This document shows positions 34,374-42,503 of a stretch of 48,991 bases of DNA, in pieces. Position 1 is the first letter of the stretch. The number at the start of each line of letters is the position of its first letter. The stretch lies in contig CAINXK010000350.1 in the NCBI GenBank assembly GCA_903854805.1, positions 1-48,991 on the forward strand, read 5' to 3'. The position numbers and the translations under genes are program-made. Under the pieces are notes generated by a model. That model did no database searches. It was not told where the DNA came from and was given only the letters and a program-made list of their open reading frames with translations. The stretch comes from an uncultured Anaerolineae bacterium. GTDB lineage: Bacteria; Chloroflexota; Anaerolineae; Anaerolineales; Villigracilaceae.

Positions 34374-34478
34374 TTACGCCAATACAAATCGAAGGATAGT
34401 ACGAATGTAAGCCTGAGCAAAGGTCGAACCACTTCGCCAGAACAACATTGGGCTGGGACTAGAACTATCAGCGTCCAT
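34374..34478 (-). CDS. 34-codon leader ORF between two terminators
   Basis: ATG at 34478 has an ideal Shine-Dalgarno AAGGAGGTG (34484-34492), core spacing 7 bp; the TAA stop is at 34374-34376. The peptide begins MDADSSSPSPMLFWR and ends with a hydrophobic-basic AYIRTILRFVLA. It lies in the untranslated leader between the M-box terminator and a second terminator, the position of a regulatory leader peptide. The acidic and Pro-containing beginning recalls the idea behind Salmonella MgtL, where Asp/Glu and Pro codons stall or destabilise ribosomes at low Mg2+; sequence identity is not claimed. A 6-bp stem (34363-34368 with 34376-34381) overlaps the stop codon, so a terminating ribosome would open it. 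Could also be a free small membrane protein. Confidence 0.6.
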   Translation of the reverse strand: MDADSSSPSPMLFWRSGSTFAQAYIRTILRFVLA

Positions 34479-34533
34479 GCGCACACCTCCTTCTCATCCG
34501 CGCGGCAAATTTGGGGAAACCAAGCGCGGCGGC

Positions 34534-34565
34534 AAAATAAAACCTCCCGTCAATCTAACAGGAGG
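34534..34565 (-). terminator. M-box expression-platform terminator
   Basis: Minus strand stem CCTCCTGT/ACGGGAGG with a 7-nt loop, followed by TTTTATTTT. The left arm (34558-34565) is also perfectly complementary over 7 bp to CAGGAGG at the 3' edge of the M-box (34601-34607), which forms the competing antiterminator. Confidence 0.88.
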
Positions 34566-34599
34566 AAGAAATTACACGCATACAAAAACGCGCATTTCC

Positions 34600-34760
34600 G
34601 CCTCCTGGTTTAGCTTTGGCACTGCGCGTCGTAAGGAAGTAACTCTTCCCAGCCACTTTGAGCGAAGCCTTAATCCGACTTCACCTGGTCTACCCTTTAG
34701 CGTCTTTGGACGTTTCAGGGCAATGGCTTGTGTACCTTGCAGCCGCCTGGCCTAACGAGG
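34600..34760 (-). promoter_or_regulatory. M-box (ykoK) magnesium riboswitch
   Basis: Minus-strand RNA with the conserved M-box blocks in order: CGTTAGG near the 5' end, GGCGGCTGC, TGCCCTGAAACGTCC, AAAGACGCTAAAGGGTAG, GGATTAAGG and, at the 3' end, CAGTGCCAAAGCT. P1 is CCTC/GAGG plus GTTAG/CTAA-C. With Mg2+ bound, P1 takes up the 3' GGAGG and leaves the terminator free to form; at low Mg2+ the 3' CAGGAGG pairs with the terminator arm and transcription goes on. It is therefore an OFF switch at high Mg2+. Its targets are the MgtE-N/CBS and NRAMP-related genes. Confidence 0.92.
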
Positions 34761-34777
34761 GTTTAATTTGCTCAGTG

Positions 34778-34806
34778 AATATACTCCCATGTTAAAGAAA
34801 CGTCAA
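34778..34806 (-). promoter_or_regulatory. Promoter of the M-box transcript
   Basis: Minus strand TTGACG (34801-34806), 17-bp spacer, TATATT (34778-34783); five of six matches in each box. The predicted start near 34771 lies about 11 nt before the M-box P1 helix. Confidence 0.75.
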
Positions 34807-35009
34807 GAAAAACCCGAATTGATCTTTTGGATTGTTGTGGATTTGTAAGGACTCTATTATTGTCACAATTTTCCAGCACAAGTTCAGGGAAAACCAATTT
34901 TAAACCCTTTATCACCCGGCTTTCAGACCAATAGATATTTTCCTGCCCTTGCGCTTTCTTCCAATAGGAATTATCTTTGCCGAAATTAGTGTACCCTGGA
35001 GAGCTGACC
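34807..35009. other. Intergenic region between divergent Mg2+ operon and deacetylase
   Basis: About 200 bp, AT-rich. Only a short palindrome ATTGTCACAAT (34858-34868) stands out. No strong plus-strand promoter found; TTGCGC with TATCTT 17 bp apart just upstream of the deacetylase is weak. Confidence 0.3.
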
Positions 35010-36038
35010 ATGGATGTTTTTTACTCCGATTCTCATTTACAACACGACCCACCCTTCGAAATCTTTGAGGGTGGTGAAAAAGTCGCCAATTTTGAAGTGC
35101 CAGAACGTGCAGTGCGGATCTTGGCCGCACTGCAGCAAACCAGCTGGGCCAAGATTCAGGCCCCGCATGATTTCGGGCTGGAACCCATTCTGGCAGTTCA
35201 TGACACCGGTTATATCGAATTCCTGCAAACTGCATACACTGAATGGCTGGAAGTTGAAACAGAAACCCAACAAGAAAAATCAGCCCTGCTTCCAGCCATT
35301 TTCCCGTCCGGAAATTGGCGCCACAAACCGGAATCGCTGCTAGGGCGGGCAGGCTACTATATGAATGACCTATCCGCGCCGATCACAGCTGGCACTTATA
35401 AAGCGGCCCTGGATTCGGCCAACTGCGCCATCAGCGGGGCAAGAGCGATTCTATCTGGCCAAAAAACCAGTTTTGCGCTCTGCCGCCCGCCCGGGCATCA
35501 CGCCGGCAAAAGCAGCTGCGCCGGCTACTGTTACATTAATAACGCCGCCGTGGCTGCCAACTGGCTGTCGAAACAGGGACGGACAGCCATCCTGGATATC
35601 GATTATCACGCCGGAAATGGTACACAGGATATTTTCTACGAGCGCCCCGACGTGCTGACCATCTCGATCCATGCCGATCCGGATCAAGAATATCCCTATT
35701 TTTGTGGCTATGTGGATGAATCCGGGGCCGGAGCGGGGCTTGGATTTCACCGCAATTATCCACTGCCAAAAGGAACGGATAGCATCAGTTACCTTGATAC
35801 GCTCCGCGAAGCCCTAAGCATGATAAGCGTTTATGGCGCTGAGTTTCTGGTCATATCGGCAGGCATGGATATTTTTGATGGCGATCCATTGGGTAAGTTC
35901 ACCGTCACAAAATCCGGGATCCACCAAATTGGGCAGGAAATTGCAAAACTTAATTTAAACAATCTGGTTATCATGGAAGGTGGATATAATAACGCTGCGC
36001 TCGGAGAAAATATAGTCACCTTCCTGGAAGCGTTTTAA
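35010..36038 (+). CDS. Histone-deacetylase-family protein, acetylpolyamine amidohydrolase-like
   Basis: Zinc-dependent deacetylase of the arginase/deacetylase fold, cytoplasmic. The active-site segments are RPPGHHAGKSSCAGYCYINN (His-His dyad), LDIDYHAGNGTQDIFY (zinc Asp and His) and ISIHADPDQEYPYFCGY. The N-terminus DVFYSDSHLQHDPPFEIFEGG and the 343-aa length match the acetylpolyamine amidohydrolases, which cleave acetylputrescine and similar compounds. I place the start at ATG 35010, with GGAG 8 bp upstream, instead of the TTG at 34977. The gene is followed 20 bp later by the phosphodiesterase gene. Confidence 0.88.
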   Translation: MDVFYSDSHLQHDPPFEIFEGGEKVANFEVPERAVRILAALQQTSWAKIQAPHDFGLEPILAVHDTGYIEFLQTAYTEWLEVETETQQEKSALLPAIFPSGNWRHKPESLLGRAGYYMNDLSAPITAGTYKAALDSANCAISGARAILSGQKTSFALCRPPGHHAGKSSCAGYCYINNAAVAANWLSKQGRTAILDIDYHAGNGTQDIFYERPDVLTISIHADPDQEYPYFCGYVDESGAGAGLGFHRNYPLPKGTDSISYLDTLREALSMISVYGAEFLVISAGMDIFDGDPLGKFTVTKSGIHQIGQEIAKLNLNNLVIMEGGYNNAALGENIVTFLEAF

Positions 36039-36058
36039 TGATCTGGTAACTGGAGAAT

Positions 36059-36961
36059 ATGAAAAAACGTCCTGCAAGAATTTTGATGAGTGTTTTGGTC
36101 CCTGTGGCAGTTGCACTGATTTTAGGGATCCTTTTTTCTAATCCGGCAGAAGAACGTCCCTTCTATAAAAAGCCAACAGCCGCGGTCATGGTTTATGCGC
36201 ACATGGGCGGTGATGGAATCTGGCCAGGGGATACGCTGTATGCCTATGACCAGGCTGTGACCCTCGGCGTGGATGCTTTTGACATGGACGCACACATCAC
36301 CAAAGATGGTCAGATTGTGCTTATCCATGATGAAAACATCGATAGGACTACCAATGGTTCCGGTCAGGTTGATGAGTTATCCCTGGCCGAACTAAAAAAG
36401 CTGGATGCGGCTTACTGGTGGTCAAATGATGGCGGCAAAACCTATCCATATCGCGACAAGAGAATTAGCATACCCGGGCTTGAAGAAGTTTTTCAAAAAT
36501 ATCCCCAGATGCGCTACTTGATTGAAATCAAATTGACCAGAACCCCGATTGCCAGGCCGTTATGCGACTTGATCCACCGCTACCAGCTGCAAGATAAGGT
36601 CATTATTGCATCTTTCCATGATGATGCCATGAAAACTTTCCGCGAAACCTGCCCAGATGTTGCCACTTCAGCAGCCAAGAACGAGGTGCTCGCCTTTGTC
36701 TTGTTGAGTAAAATCGGTCTGAGCGGGTTGATCTCACCGCAATATCAAGCCTTGCAGGTGCCATTTGAAACTTCTGAATCATATGGCATCCCGATCATCA
36801 CCCCAAACTTTATTAAAGCCGCGCATGCCAAAAACATCAGGGTCGAAACCTGGACTCTTGATGACCCGGAATTATTTAAGACTTACATGGATTGGGGTCT
36901 CGATGGGGTAGACACGGACCGCCCAGACCTGATCTTGCAAGGGCTTTCAGGCAGGCATTAA
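36059..36961 (+). CDS. Glycerophosphodiester phosphodiesterase family protein, variant active site
   Basis: TIM-barrel phosphodiesterase, 300 aa, with an N-terminal signal anchor (about 8-27, MSVLVPVAVALILGILF), so it probably acts outside the membrane. The usual first motif HRG...PENT is here AHMGGDGIWPGDT: Arg has become Met, and the metal-binding Glu of PENT is lost. The next motif ExD is DMD (AFDMDAHITKDG); the HD pair is kept in LIHDENIDRTTNG, and LIEIKLT near the middle keeps the Glu/Lys. Similar changed motifs exist in other bacterial members, so a shifted substrate rather than an inactive protein is likely. Ends at a strong terminator. Confidence 0.85.
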   Translation: MKKRPARILMSVLVPVAVALILGILFSNPAEERPFYKKPTAAVMVYAHMGGDGIWPGDTLYAYDQAVTLGVDAFDMDAHITKDGQIVLIHDENIDRTTNGSGQVDELSLAELKKLDAAYWWSNDGGKTYPYRDKRISIPGLEEVFQKYPQMRYLIEIKLTRTPIARPLCDLIHRYQLQDKVIIASFHDDAMKTFRETCPDVATSAAKNEVLAFVLLSKIGLSGLISPQYQALQVPFETSESYGIPIITPNFIKAAHAKNIRVETWTLDDPELFKTYMDWGLDGVDTDRPDLILQGLSGRH

Positions 36962-37012
36962 ACGCAGGCCAAGTTGGAACAGCCCAGCAAAAGCCAGGCG
37001 CTGTTGCTGCAA

Positions 37013-37050
37013 AAAAGCTTCCCGCACAGGAATATGTGCGGGAAGCTTTT
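37013..37050. terminator. Bidirectional terminator between phosphodiesterase and nitroreductase
   Basis: Perfect 16-bp inverted repeat (37013-37028, 37035-37050) with a 6-nt loop and A4/T4 ends, between convergent genes. Confidence 0.9.
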
Positions 37051-37052
37051 AC

Positions 37053-37613
37053 CTATTCCATCCAAACCGTTCGGTCGTCGAAGGTTGGTCTCTCTGGAAA
37101 AACTGTGGGAGGACCATCCAGGTAACCAATATACAGGAAACCTAGCAAGTGCTGTTCTGGCGAAAAACCAAGGAATTTTTTAATCTCAGGATCACGGGCG
37201 TTATCGCCGGTCCGCCAGATGGAGCCCAATCCCAACCCGGTCGCTGCCAGCAGAAGATTTTGACAAGCTGCCGCAGCCGCCGCAATGTTTTCGGTTTCAT
37301 TTATTTTTGGTTCTGATGGCTGGTCTACTGCCACAACAATCACCAAGGGCGCGCGCAATGCCTTCTGGCGTTCCTTTTCAATAGCCTCGGCCGGCGCATC
37401 TGGAAATTTGGCTTTAAAAGCTGCGGCCAAACTATCTCCAAAACGTTCCCGGCCAGCACCCGTCAAAACCACAAAACGCCACGGCCGTACCCGGAAGTGA
37501 TTGGGCGCCTGCACGGCAGCCTGTAAAAGCTTTTCGATCAATTCACGCGGCAATGGGTCAGGCCTGACTTTTCCCTGTGAATGTCGGGAATGAATAGCAG
37601 AAATAATATCCAT
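37053..37613 (-). CDS. Nitroreductase-family FMN oxidoreductase
   Basis: FMN-binding NAD(P)H oxidoreductase, 186 aa, in the YdjA/NfnB-like branch. The N-terminal DIISAIHSRHSQGKVRPDPLP provides the Arg/His/Ser contacts to FMN; VQAPNHFRVRPWRFVVLTG and AATGLGLGSIWRTGDNARD are standard segments. Probably homodimeric and cytoplasmic. The physiological substrate is unknown. AGGATGAG lies upstream of the start. Single-gene unit. Confidence 0.9.
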   Translation of the reverse strand: MDIISAIHSRHSQGKVRPDPLPRELIEKLLQAAVQAPNHFRVRPWRFVVLTGAGRERFGDSLAAAFKAKFPDAPAEAIEKERQKALRAPLVIVVAVDQPSEPKINETENIAAAAAACQNLLLAATGLGLGSIWRTGDNARDPEIKKFLGFSPEQHLLGFLYIGYLDGPPTVFPERPTFDDRTVWME

Positions 37614-37739
37614 AGAATCTCATCCTTTTGAAGAATGAAGAATAATAGCATTGCAAGGTGGAGTCAATAGAATATACAAGCTATCATACAAAATATTTAC
37701 GGATCAACAAAACCGCCGAATAAATTGTAAAATGAGAGT

Positions 37740-38570
37740 ATGAAAAAAATATTATTAACCTACCTAATTTTGAGTATTAGCATATTGGCTTGTAGTTTAC
37801 CTGCTTTGGTTTCATCACAAACAGATATTAACATCGAACCAACACTCGAAACTCAAGCGGTCTTGTCGACCGAGACCCCCTCGCCACTGCCGATCCCAAC
37901 CGAAACAACTCTACCCAGCCAGACCCCAACCCCAACCGCCAGCCAGACCCCCACCATTACCTTTACCCCCACCATTACTGAGACAAGCACACCCAGCGCC
38001 ACACCGACTTTTGCCTTTCCATCCGTGACCGTAAACAAACAGGCACACTGCCGGTATGGGCCCAATATCGCTTACCTGCATGCCGCAGACTTATATGCGG
38101 GTGATGTTGGAAGCGTTCAGGGGCGCTTCGGTCTTAGCAAATGGCTGTACATCAAATTTGATAAGCTTAAATACTACTGTTGGGTGGCCCCATCGGTGGT
38201 GGATGTAGTGGGCGATATCAACACCATCCGGGTTATGGAGTTTACAGACAGGTTTCTACCCGGACCAAGTGTATTGTACACAGCTCCACACGGTGTCAGC
38301 GTAACCCGGGATGGTGGGAAAGTCCGCATCAGTTGGGAAGTTCTTCCGATGACAGACGATGATGATCGCGGATATTTTCTGGATATATTCGTATGCCAGG
38401 CAGGAGCTTACTTGTGGTACCCAGTGGCATTGGATAATCGCGATAAAACATCCTATACCATCAAAGACGAAGCTGGCTGCCCGGAACCTTCAGGCGGAAA
38501 ACTTTACGGAGTGGAAAAGCACGGCTATACAAAGCCAGTCATCCTCAACTGGCCTCAGCAAGAAAAGTAA
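37740..38570 (+). CDS. Lipoprotein with Thr/Pro-rich stalk and SH3-like domain
   Basis: 276 aa. A signal peptide ends in the lipobox ILAC (Cys18), so it is predicted to be lipid-anchored on the outer face of the membrane. Residues about 35-95 are a Thr/Pro/Ser stalk with TPTP-type repeats, common in Chloroflexota surface proteins. A bacterial SH3-like domain follows (about 97-160, CRYGPNIAYLHAADLYAGD ... WLYIKF ... CWV) with a Cys pair, then a beta-sandwich domain (about 170-270) of fibronectin III type carrying another Cys pair. A weak -10 (TAAAAT, 37728-37733) would start transcription at about the ATG. Function unknown; cell-wall or surface binding is possible. Confidence 0.82.
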   Translation: MKKILLTYLILSISILACSLPALVSSQTDINIEPTLETQAVLSTETPSPLPIPTETTLPSQTPTPTASQTPTITFTPTITETSTPSATPTFAFPSVTVNKQAHCRYGPNIAYLHAADLYAGDVGSVQGRFGLSKWLYIKFDKLKYYCWVAPSVVDVVGDINTIRVMEFTDRFLPGPSVLYTAPHGVSVTRDGGKVRISWEVLPMTDDDDRGYFLDIFVCQAGAYLWYPVALDNRDKTSYTIKDEAGCPEPSGGKLYGVEKHGYTKPVILNWPQQEK

Positions 38571-38594
38571 CCAAGGGTCATCTCCCCTACAAAT

Positions 38595-38626
38595 AAACCC
38601 TGGCGCTCGACTGAGCGCCAGGGTTT
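38595..38626. terminator. Bidirectional terminator between lipoprotein and ppdK
   Basis: Perfect 14-bp inverted repeat AAACCCTGGCGCTC (38595-38608, 38613-38626) with a 4-nt loop, followed by GTGTTTT. Confidence 0.88.
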
Positions 38627-38649
38627 GTGTTTTCCTTCAAACTGCGATG

Positions 38650-41412
38650 TTACTTGTCTTCAGCGATGGTTTTGCCACTGAATTTAAGTGCAACCTGTCC
38701 GGCAGCCAGGCGAGCGATCGGAACGCGGAAGGGCGAGCAGGAAACATAATTATTGCCGATGATGTGACACCATTCGATCGATTCGGGATCTCCACCATGT
38801 TCACCGCAGATACCAACTTCAAGATCGGGACGAGTCATGCGCCCATCGTTGATTGCAATCTGCATCAGGCGACCGACGCCATCGCGATCAAGAGTCTGGA
38901 ATGGATTCTTCGGTAAAATGCCCTGTTCCACGTATGTAACCAGGAAGTTACGCTCAGCATCGTCACGCGAGTAGCCAAAGGTCATTTGGGTCAGGTCATT
39001 GGTACCGAAGGAGAAGAATTCGGCCAGCTTGGCAATTTCGCCAGCAGTCACTGCTGCGCGCGGAATCTCGATCATCGTGCCGAACTTGTAGTCAAGTTTG
39101 GCAACTTTCTTTTCAGCCAGAACTGTGGCGGCGATGCGGATCAGACGCGGCTGGATCCATTCAAGTTCCTTAACAGTGCCAGTCAGGGGGATCATCACTT
39201 CGGGCTTGACCACAATACCGCGCAAAGCGCAGTCAGCGGCAGCTTCAAAAATGGCGCGCACCTGCATTTCAACGATTTCAGGCATAGCGATGGAGAGGCG
39301 TACACCACGAAGACCCATCATTGGATTGGATTCATGCAAGCCTTTGATGGCGTTCAGAAGGTGTTCCTTCTCGGCCAGGCCAGCAGTCTCACCTTTAACG
39401 CGCATGGTGATAACTTCTTCGAGCAGTTTCTCTTCATCAGGCATAAATTCATGCAGCGGAGGATCGATCAGGCGGATGATGACGGGCAGACCGTCCATGG
39501 CTTCAAACAGGCCATCAAAATCCTTGCGCTGGGAGGGCAGAAGTAAATCAAGCTGCTTGGTACGTTCTTCGCTGGTATCGGCCAGGATCATCTTCTGAAC
39601 GATCGGCAGACGTTCCGGTTCGAAGAACATATGTTCGGTTCGGCATAAGCCAATCCCGAGAGCACCATAAGAACGAGCACGCCTGGCATCTTTCGGATAA
39701 TCGGCGTTGGCCCAAACCTGCAGACCACGGCTCTTGCGGCCATCGGGTAATACCCGAATGCCATCGCGGGCAGCGATTTCATCAGACCAGGTCAGCAGGG
39801 TCAAAAGTTCAGTCTGTTCTTCAAGTGTGGGAGTGCTGGTTGGGATCTTGCCAAGGAATACCTGGCCAGTCGTACCATCCACCGAGATCCACTCACCTTC
39901 CTTGATAACCACGTCACCGACAACCATGACACGTTTTTCAAGGTCAATCTTGATGGAATTCGCGCCGACCACGCACGGGATACCAAACTGTCGGGCAACA
40001 ACTGCGGCATGCGAGGTGGCACCACCTTCACTGGTGAGCACGCCCTTGGACGCAATCATGCCGTGGACATCATCCGGCTTGGTAAACGGGCGCACCATAA
40101 TGGTGTCCTGCTTTTCTTCCTTGGCCATCTTTTCGGCCTTATCAGCATCGAAATAAGCCTGACCAACAGCCGCGCCTGGGGAGGCATTCACGCCCTTGGC
40201 AAGGTACTTGCCAGCCTTCTCAGCGTCTTTTTTGGCGCTGCTGTCAAATTGCGGGTGCAACAATGCATCCACATCGTCAGGAGTAACCCGCAGGACAGCA
40301 TCATCCTTGCTGATCAATCCCTCAATGGCCATATCAACCGCAATTTTAACGATGGCTTTTGCGGTACGCTTGCCGTTACGGGTCTGAAGCATCCACAGTT
40401 TGCCACGCTCGATGGTGAATTCAACATCCTGCATGTCTTTGTAGTGCTGCTCCAACTTGGCGGTGATATCCATGAACTGGTTGTAGACTTCCGGCATGGA
40501 ATTGACCAGGTTTTCGATCTGTTCGGTGTTGCGGATACCCGCAACCACATCTTCGCCCTGGGCATTGAGCAGGTATTCGCCCATCATCTTCTTATCGCCA
40601 GTGGATGGGTTACGAGTAAAGGCAACACCAGTGCCAGAATCATCGCCCATATTACCGAAGACCATGGTCACAATATTGACAGCAGTTCCGAGGTCGTCAG
40701 AGATATTCGTAGCGCGGCGATAATCCACGGCGCGCTTGCCATTCCAGCTTTTGAAGACAGCTTCGGTGGAGAGCTCGAGCTGACGGTTGGCATCCTGGGG
40801 GAAATCGCCACCAGTTTTCTTTTTGAAAACTTCTTTGAAGATGGAAACAATCGCTTTCCAGTCTTCCGCTTTCATTTCGGTATCGAGTTTGTAACCTTTT
40901 TCTGCCTTGTAAGCTGCCATCGGGTGTTCAAAAGCTTCATCATCGATGTCCATGACCACAGTGCCAAACATTTCAACCAGGCGACGATAGGAATCCCACA
41001 CGAAGCGCGGGTTTCCAGTCAGCTTGATCATGCCTTCGGCCGACTTGTCAGTCAACCCAATGTTCAGGATGGTATTCATCATGCCCGGCATCGAAAATTT
41101 CGCGCCAGACCGGCATGAAACCAATAACGGGTCGGAGGAATCGCCGAATTTTTTTCCAGTCAGCTTTTCAACTTCCACCAAAGCAGCCAATTCCTGATCC
41201 CACATACCTTCGGGGAATGTTCCGGCTTTGCGATAGGCATTGCATGCTTCGGTCGTCACGGTAAAACCTGGGGGCACAGGAACTCCTGCGCGTGTCATGT
41301 CAGCCAGACCAGAACCTTTACCGCCCAAGAGCGACCGCACTCCGTCCCATGAACCGGTATATTTTTCCGCATCTGCGACTTCTTCAAATAGATAAACCCA
41401 TTTCTTCGTCAT
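38650..41412 (-). CDS. ppdK: Pyruvate, phosphate dikinase
   Basis: Interconverts pyruvate + ATP + Pi with PEP + AMP + PPi. The N-terminal ATP-grasp domain starts with WVYLFEEVADAEKYTG and LLGGKGSGLADMTRAGVPVPPGFT; the phosphohistidine domain has the catalytic His in GGATSHAAVVARQFGIPCVVG; the C-terminal PEP/pyruvate barrel has SFGTNDLTQMTFGYSRDDAE and the active-site Cys in GICGEHGGDPESIEW. 920 aa is slightly above the usual 870-890. AGGAGG lies 5 bp before the ATG. Single-gene unit. The enzyme suggests PPi-linked glycolysis or gluconeogenic use of pyruvate in an anaerobe. Confidence 0.96.
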   Translation of the reverse strand: MTKKWVYLFEEVADAEKYTGSWDGVRSLLGGKGSGLADMTRAGVPVPPGFTVTTEACNAYRKAGTFPEGMWDQELAALVEVEKLTGKKFGDSSDPLLVSCRSGAKFSMPGMMNTILNIGLTDKSAEGMIKLTGNPRFVWDSYRRLVEMFGTVVMDIDDEAFEHPMAAYKAEKGYKLDTEMKAEDWKAIVSIFKEVFKKKTGGDFPQDANRQLELSTEAVFKSWNGKRAVDYRRATNISDDLGTAVNIVTMVFGNMGDDSGTGVAFTRNPSTGDKKMMGEYLLNAQGEDVVAGIRNTEQIENLVNSMPEVYNQFMDITAKLEQHYKDMQDVEFTIERGKLWMLQTRNGKRTAKAIVKIAVDMAIEGLISKDDAVLRVTPDDVDALLHPQFDSSAKKDAEKAGKYLAKGVNASPGAAVGQAYFDADKAEKMAKEEKQDTIMVRPFTKPDDVHGMIASKGVLTSEGGATSHAAVVARQFGIPCVVGANSIKIDLEKRVMVVGDVVIKEGEWISVDGTTGQVFLGKIPTSTPTLEEQTELLTLLTWSDEIAARDGIRVLPDGRKSRGLQVWANADYPKDARRARSYGALGIGLCRTEHMFFEPERLPIVQKMILADTSEERTKQLDLLLPSQRKDFDGLFEAMDGLPVIIRLIDPPLHEFMPDEEKLLEEVITMRVKGETAGLAEKEHLLNAIKGLHESNPMMGLRGVRLSIAMPEIVEMQVRAIFEAAADCALRGIVVKPEVMIPLTGTVKELEWIQPRLIRIAATVLAEKKVAKLDYKFGTMIEIPRAAVTAGEIAKLAEFFSFGTNDLTQMTFGYSRDDAERNFLVTYVEQGILPKNPFQTLDRDGVGRLMQIAINDGRMTRPDLEVGICGEHGGDPESIEWCHIIGNNYVSCSPFRVPIARLAAGQVALKFSGKTIAEDK

Positions 41413-41707
41413 TTTAGCCTCCTAAAGAGATAGATATGATTGCGATAAGCGCGTAACATTGCAAGTTTACCACAAACAGCTTTGCCTTTGACGCATTTTT
41501 AGGCCACATGTATTTATTACATTTTCGGATTTGAAACCTTGCGATCGTCAATTTTTTCTTATACGCCCAAAGCCGTGCCATAAAACCTGAAATAATTCTA
41601 CGCTAGTCACCCAAGGCAACTTGTTCAGACAAGTCTGTCCAGTTTGTTATTAACGTGTAAAGTCTGCGTAAAACAAAATCTGGGATAATCTTTCATGAGG
41701 ATACAAC
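41413..41707. other. Divergent intergenic region between ppdK and receiver gene
   Basis: About 295 bp without a gene. Immediately before the receiver gene is GATAAT (41689-41694), a possible -10, followed by GAGGA. No promoter for ppdK could be fixed. Confidence 0.35.
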
Positions 41708-42148
41708 ATGACCCTAAAAGTACTGACAATTGACGACGACCCTTCCATGACTGAGCTCCTGGGTACATTGCTGCGCAACCATGGTATGGAAGTTCTTTCC
41801 TGCAAAAGCGGACCTCAATGTATAGAAATGGCACGCAACGAGAACCCTAACATCATTATTCTCGATCTATTAATCCCGGGAACCAGTGGCTGGGAAATTT
41901 GCAAAACCTTGCGCTCGTTCACGACAGCCCCCATTGCTATTCTATCTGCACTCGATGACCCAGGCACGATCTCCAAAGCTCTGGATGCAGGCGCAGATGA
42001 TTTCATGACCAAACCAGTCCACAATAAGGTTTTGATCGCTCACATCAAAAACCTTGCCCGCCGGCATATGGTTGAAAACGGTTCAACCATCATGATCAGG
42101 GAGACTGGTTTGACCAATATCGCCATAAACTGCATTGATTCCCAGTAA
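41708..42148 (+). CDS. Single-domain response regulator receiver protein
   Basis: 146 aa with one CheY-like receiver domain (about 3-122) and a short tail without a DNA-binding or enzyme domain. The acidic pocket is in LTIDDDPSM; the phosphate-accepting Asp lies in NIIILDLLIPGTSGWE, the Thr/Ser position in AILSALDDPG and the Lys in FMTKPV. No histidine kinase is in the window, so the partner is unknown. GAGGA lies 8 bp before the ATG. A zinc-ribbon gene follows by 58 bp. Confidence 0.9.
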   Translation: MTLKVLTIDDDPSMTELLGTLLRNHGMEVLSCKSGPQCIEMARNENPNIIILDLLIPGTSGWEICKTLRSFTTAPIAILSALDDPGTISKALDAGADDFMTKPVHNKVLIAHIKNLARRHMVENGSTIMIRETGLTNIAINCIDSQ

Positions 42149-42206
42149 AAACCTTTGCAGGCCTAACTGCCCAGAGTACAATAGTTAAAAATTCAGGAGT
42201 TCGGCC

Positions 42207-42503
42207 GTGCAAACATGCTCACGCTGCAATGCGTCTTCCCCCGATACAGCCACAAATTGTCCAAACTGTAATATTAAATTAAGCGAATTTTCCACCAGTG
42301 CGGTTGCTCTCAAGAAATTTCGGACCAACTCACGGGTGACAGCTGTGCGAATCACAGTTGCAAATGATGCTTGCCCGCTCTGTTATGAATCACGCGGGAC
42401 CTTTCCAAAAGACGCCATTGCCACCCTACCGCACGAAGGTTGCTCCCACAATCACGGCTGCCGTTGCGCTTACGAACCAATTCTGAGTGAGGTCTACCCC
42501 TAG
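42207..42503 (+). CDS. Small double zinc-ribbon protein
   Basis: 98 aa, GTG start supported by AGGAG 8 bp upstream. The N-terminus is a classic short zinc ribbon (CSRCNASSPDTATNCPNCN). The C-terminal half has a second, unusual cysteine/histidine cluster: CPLCYESRGTF, then LPHEGCSHNHGCRCAYEP, which recalls metal-binding ends of HNH-like or phage-head-associated proteins. No function known. It may share transcription with the receiver protein. Confidence 0.72.
   Translation: MQTCSRCNASSPDTATNCPNCNIKLSEFSTSAVALKKFRTNSRVTAVRITVANDACPLCYESRGTFPKDAIATLPHEGCSHNHGCRCAYEPILSEVYP

Noticed and set aside
34286..34486. 66-codon frame from a GTG codon overlapping the leader ORF
   Set aside because: Its start lies inside the Shine-Dalgarno of the 34-codon ORF, it ends in the terminator stem and it has no family features; the ATG ORF has the better spacing.
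34305..34755. Plus-strand frames opposite the Mg2+ leader
   Set aside because: They are antisense to the M-box and leader, lack ribosome sites and their composition follows the RNA structure on the other strand.
38359..38916. 185-codon plus-strand frame over the end of the lipoprotein gene and ppdK
   Set aside because: It crosses a strong terminator and is antisense to highly conserved ppdK sequence.
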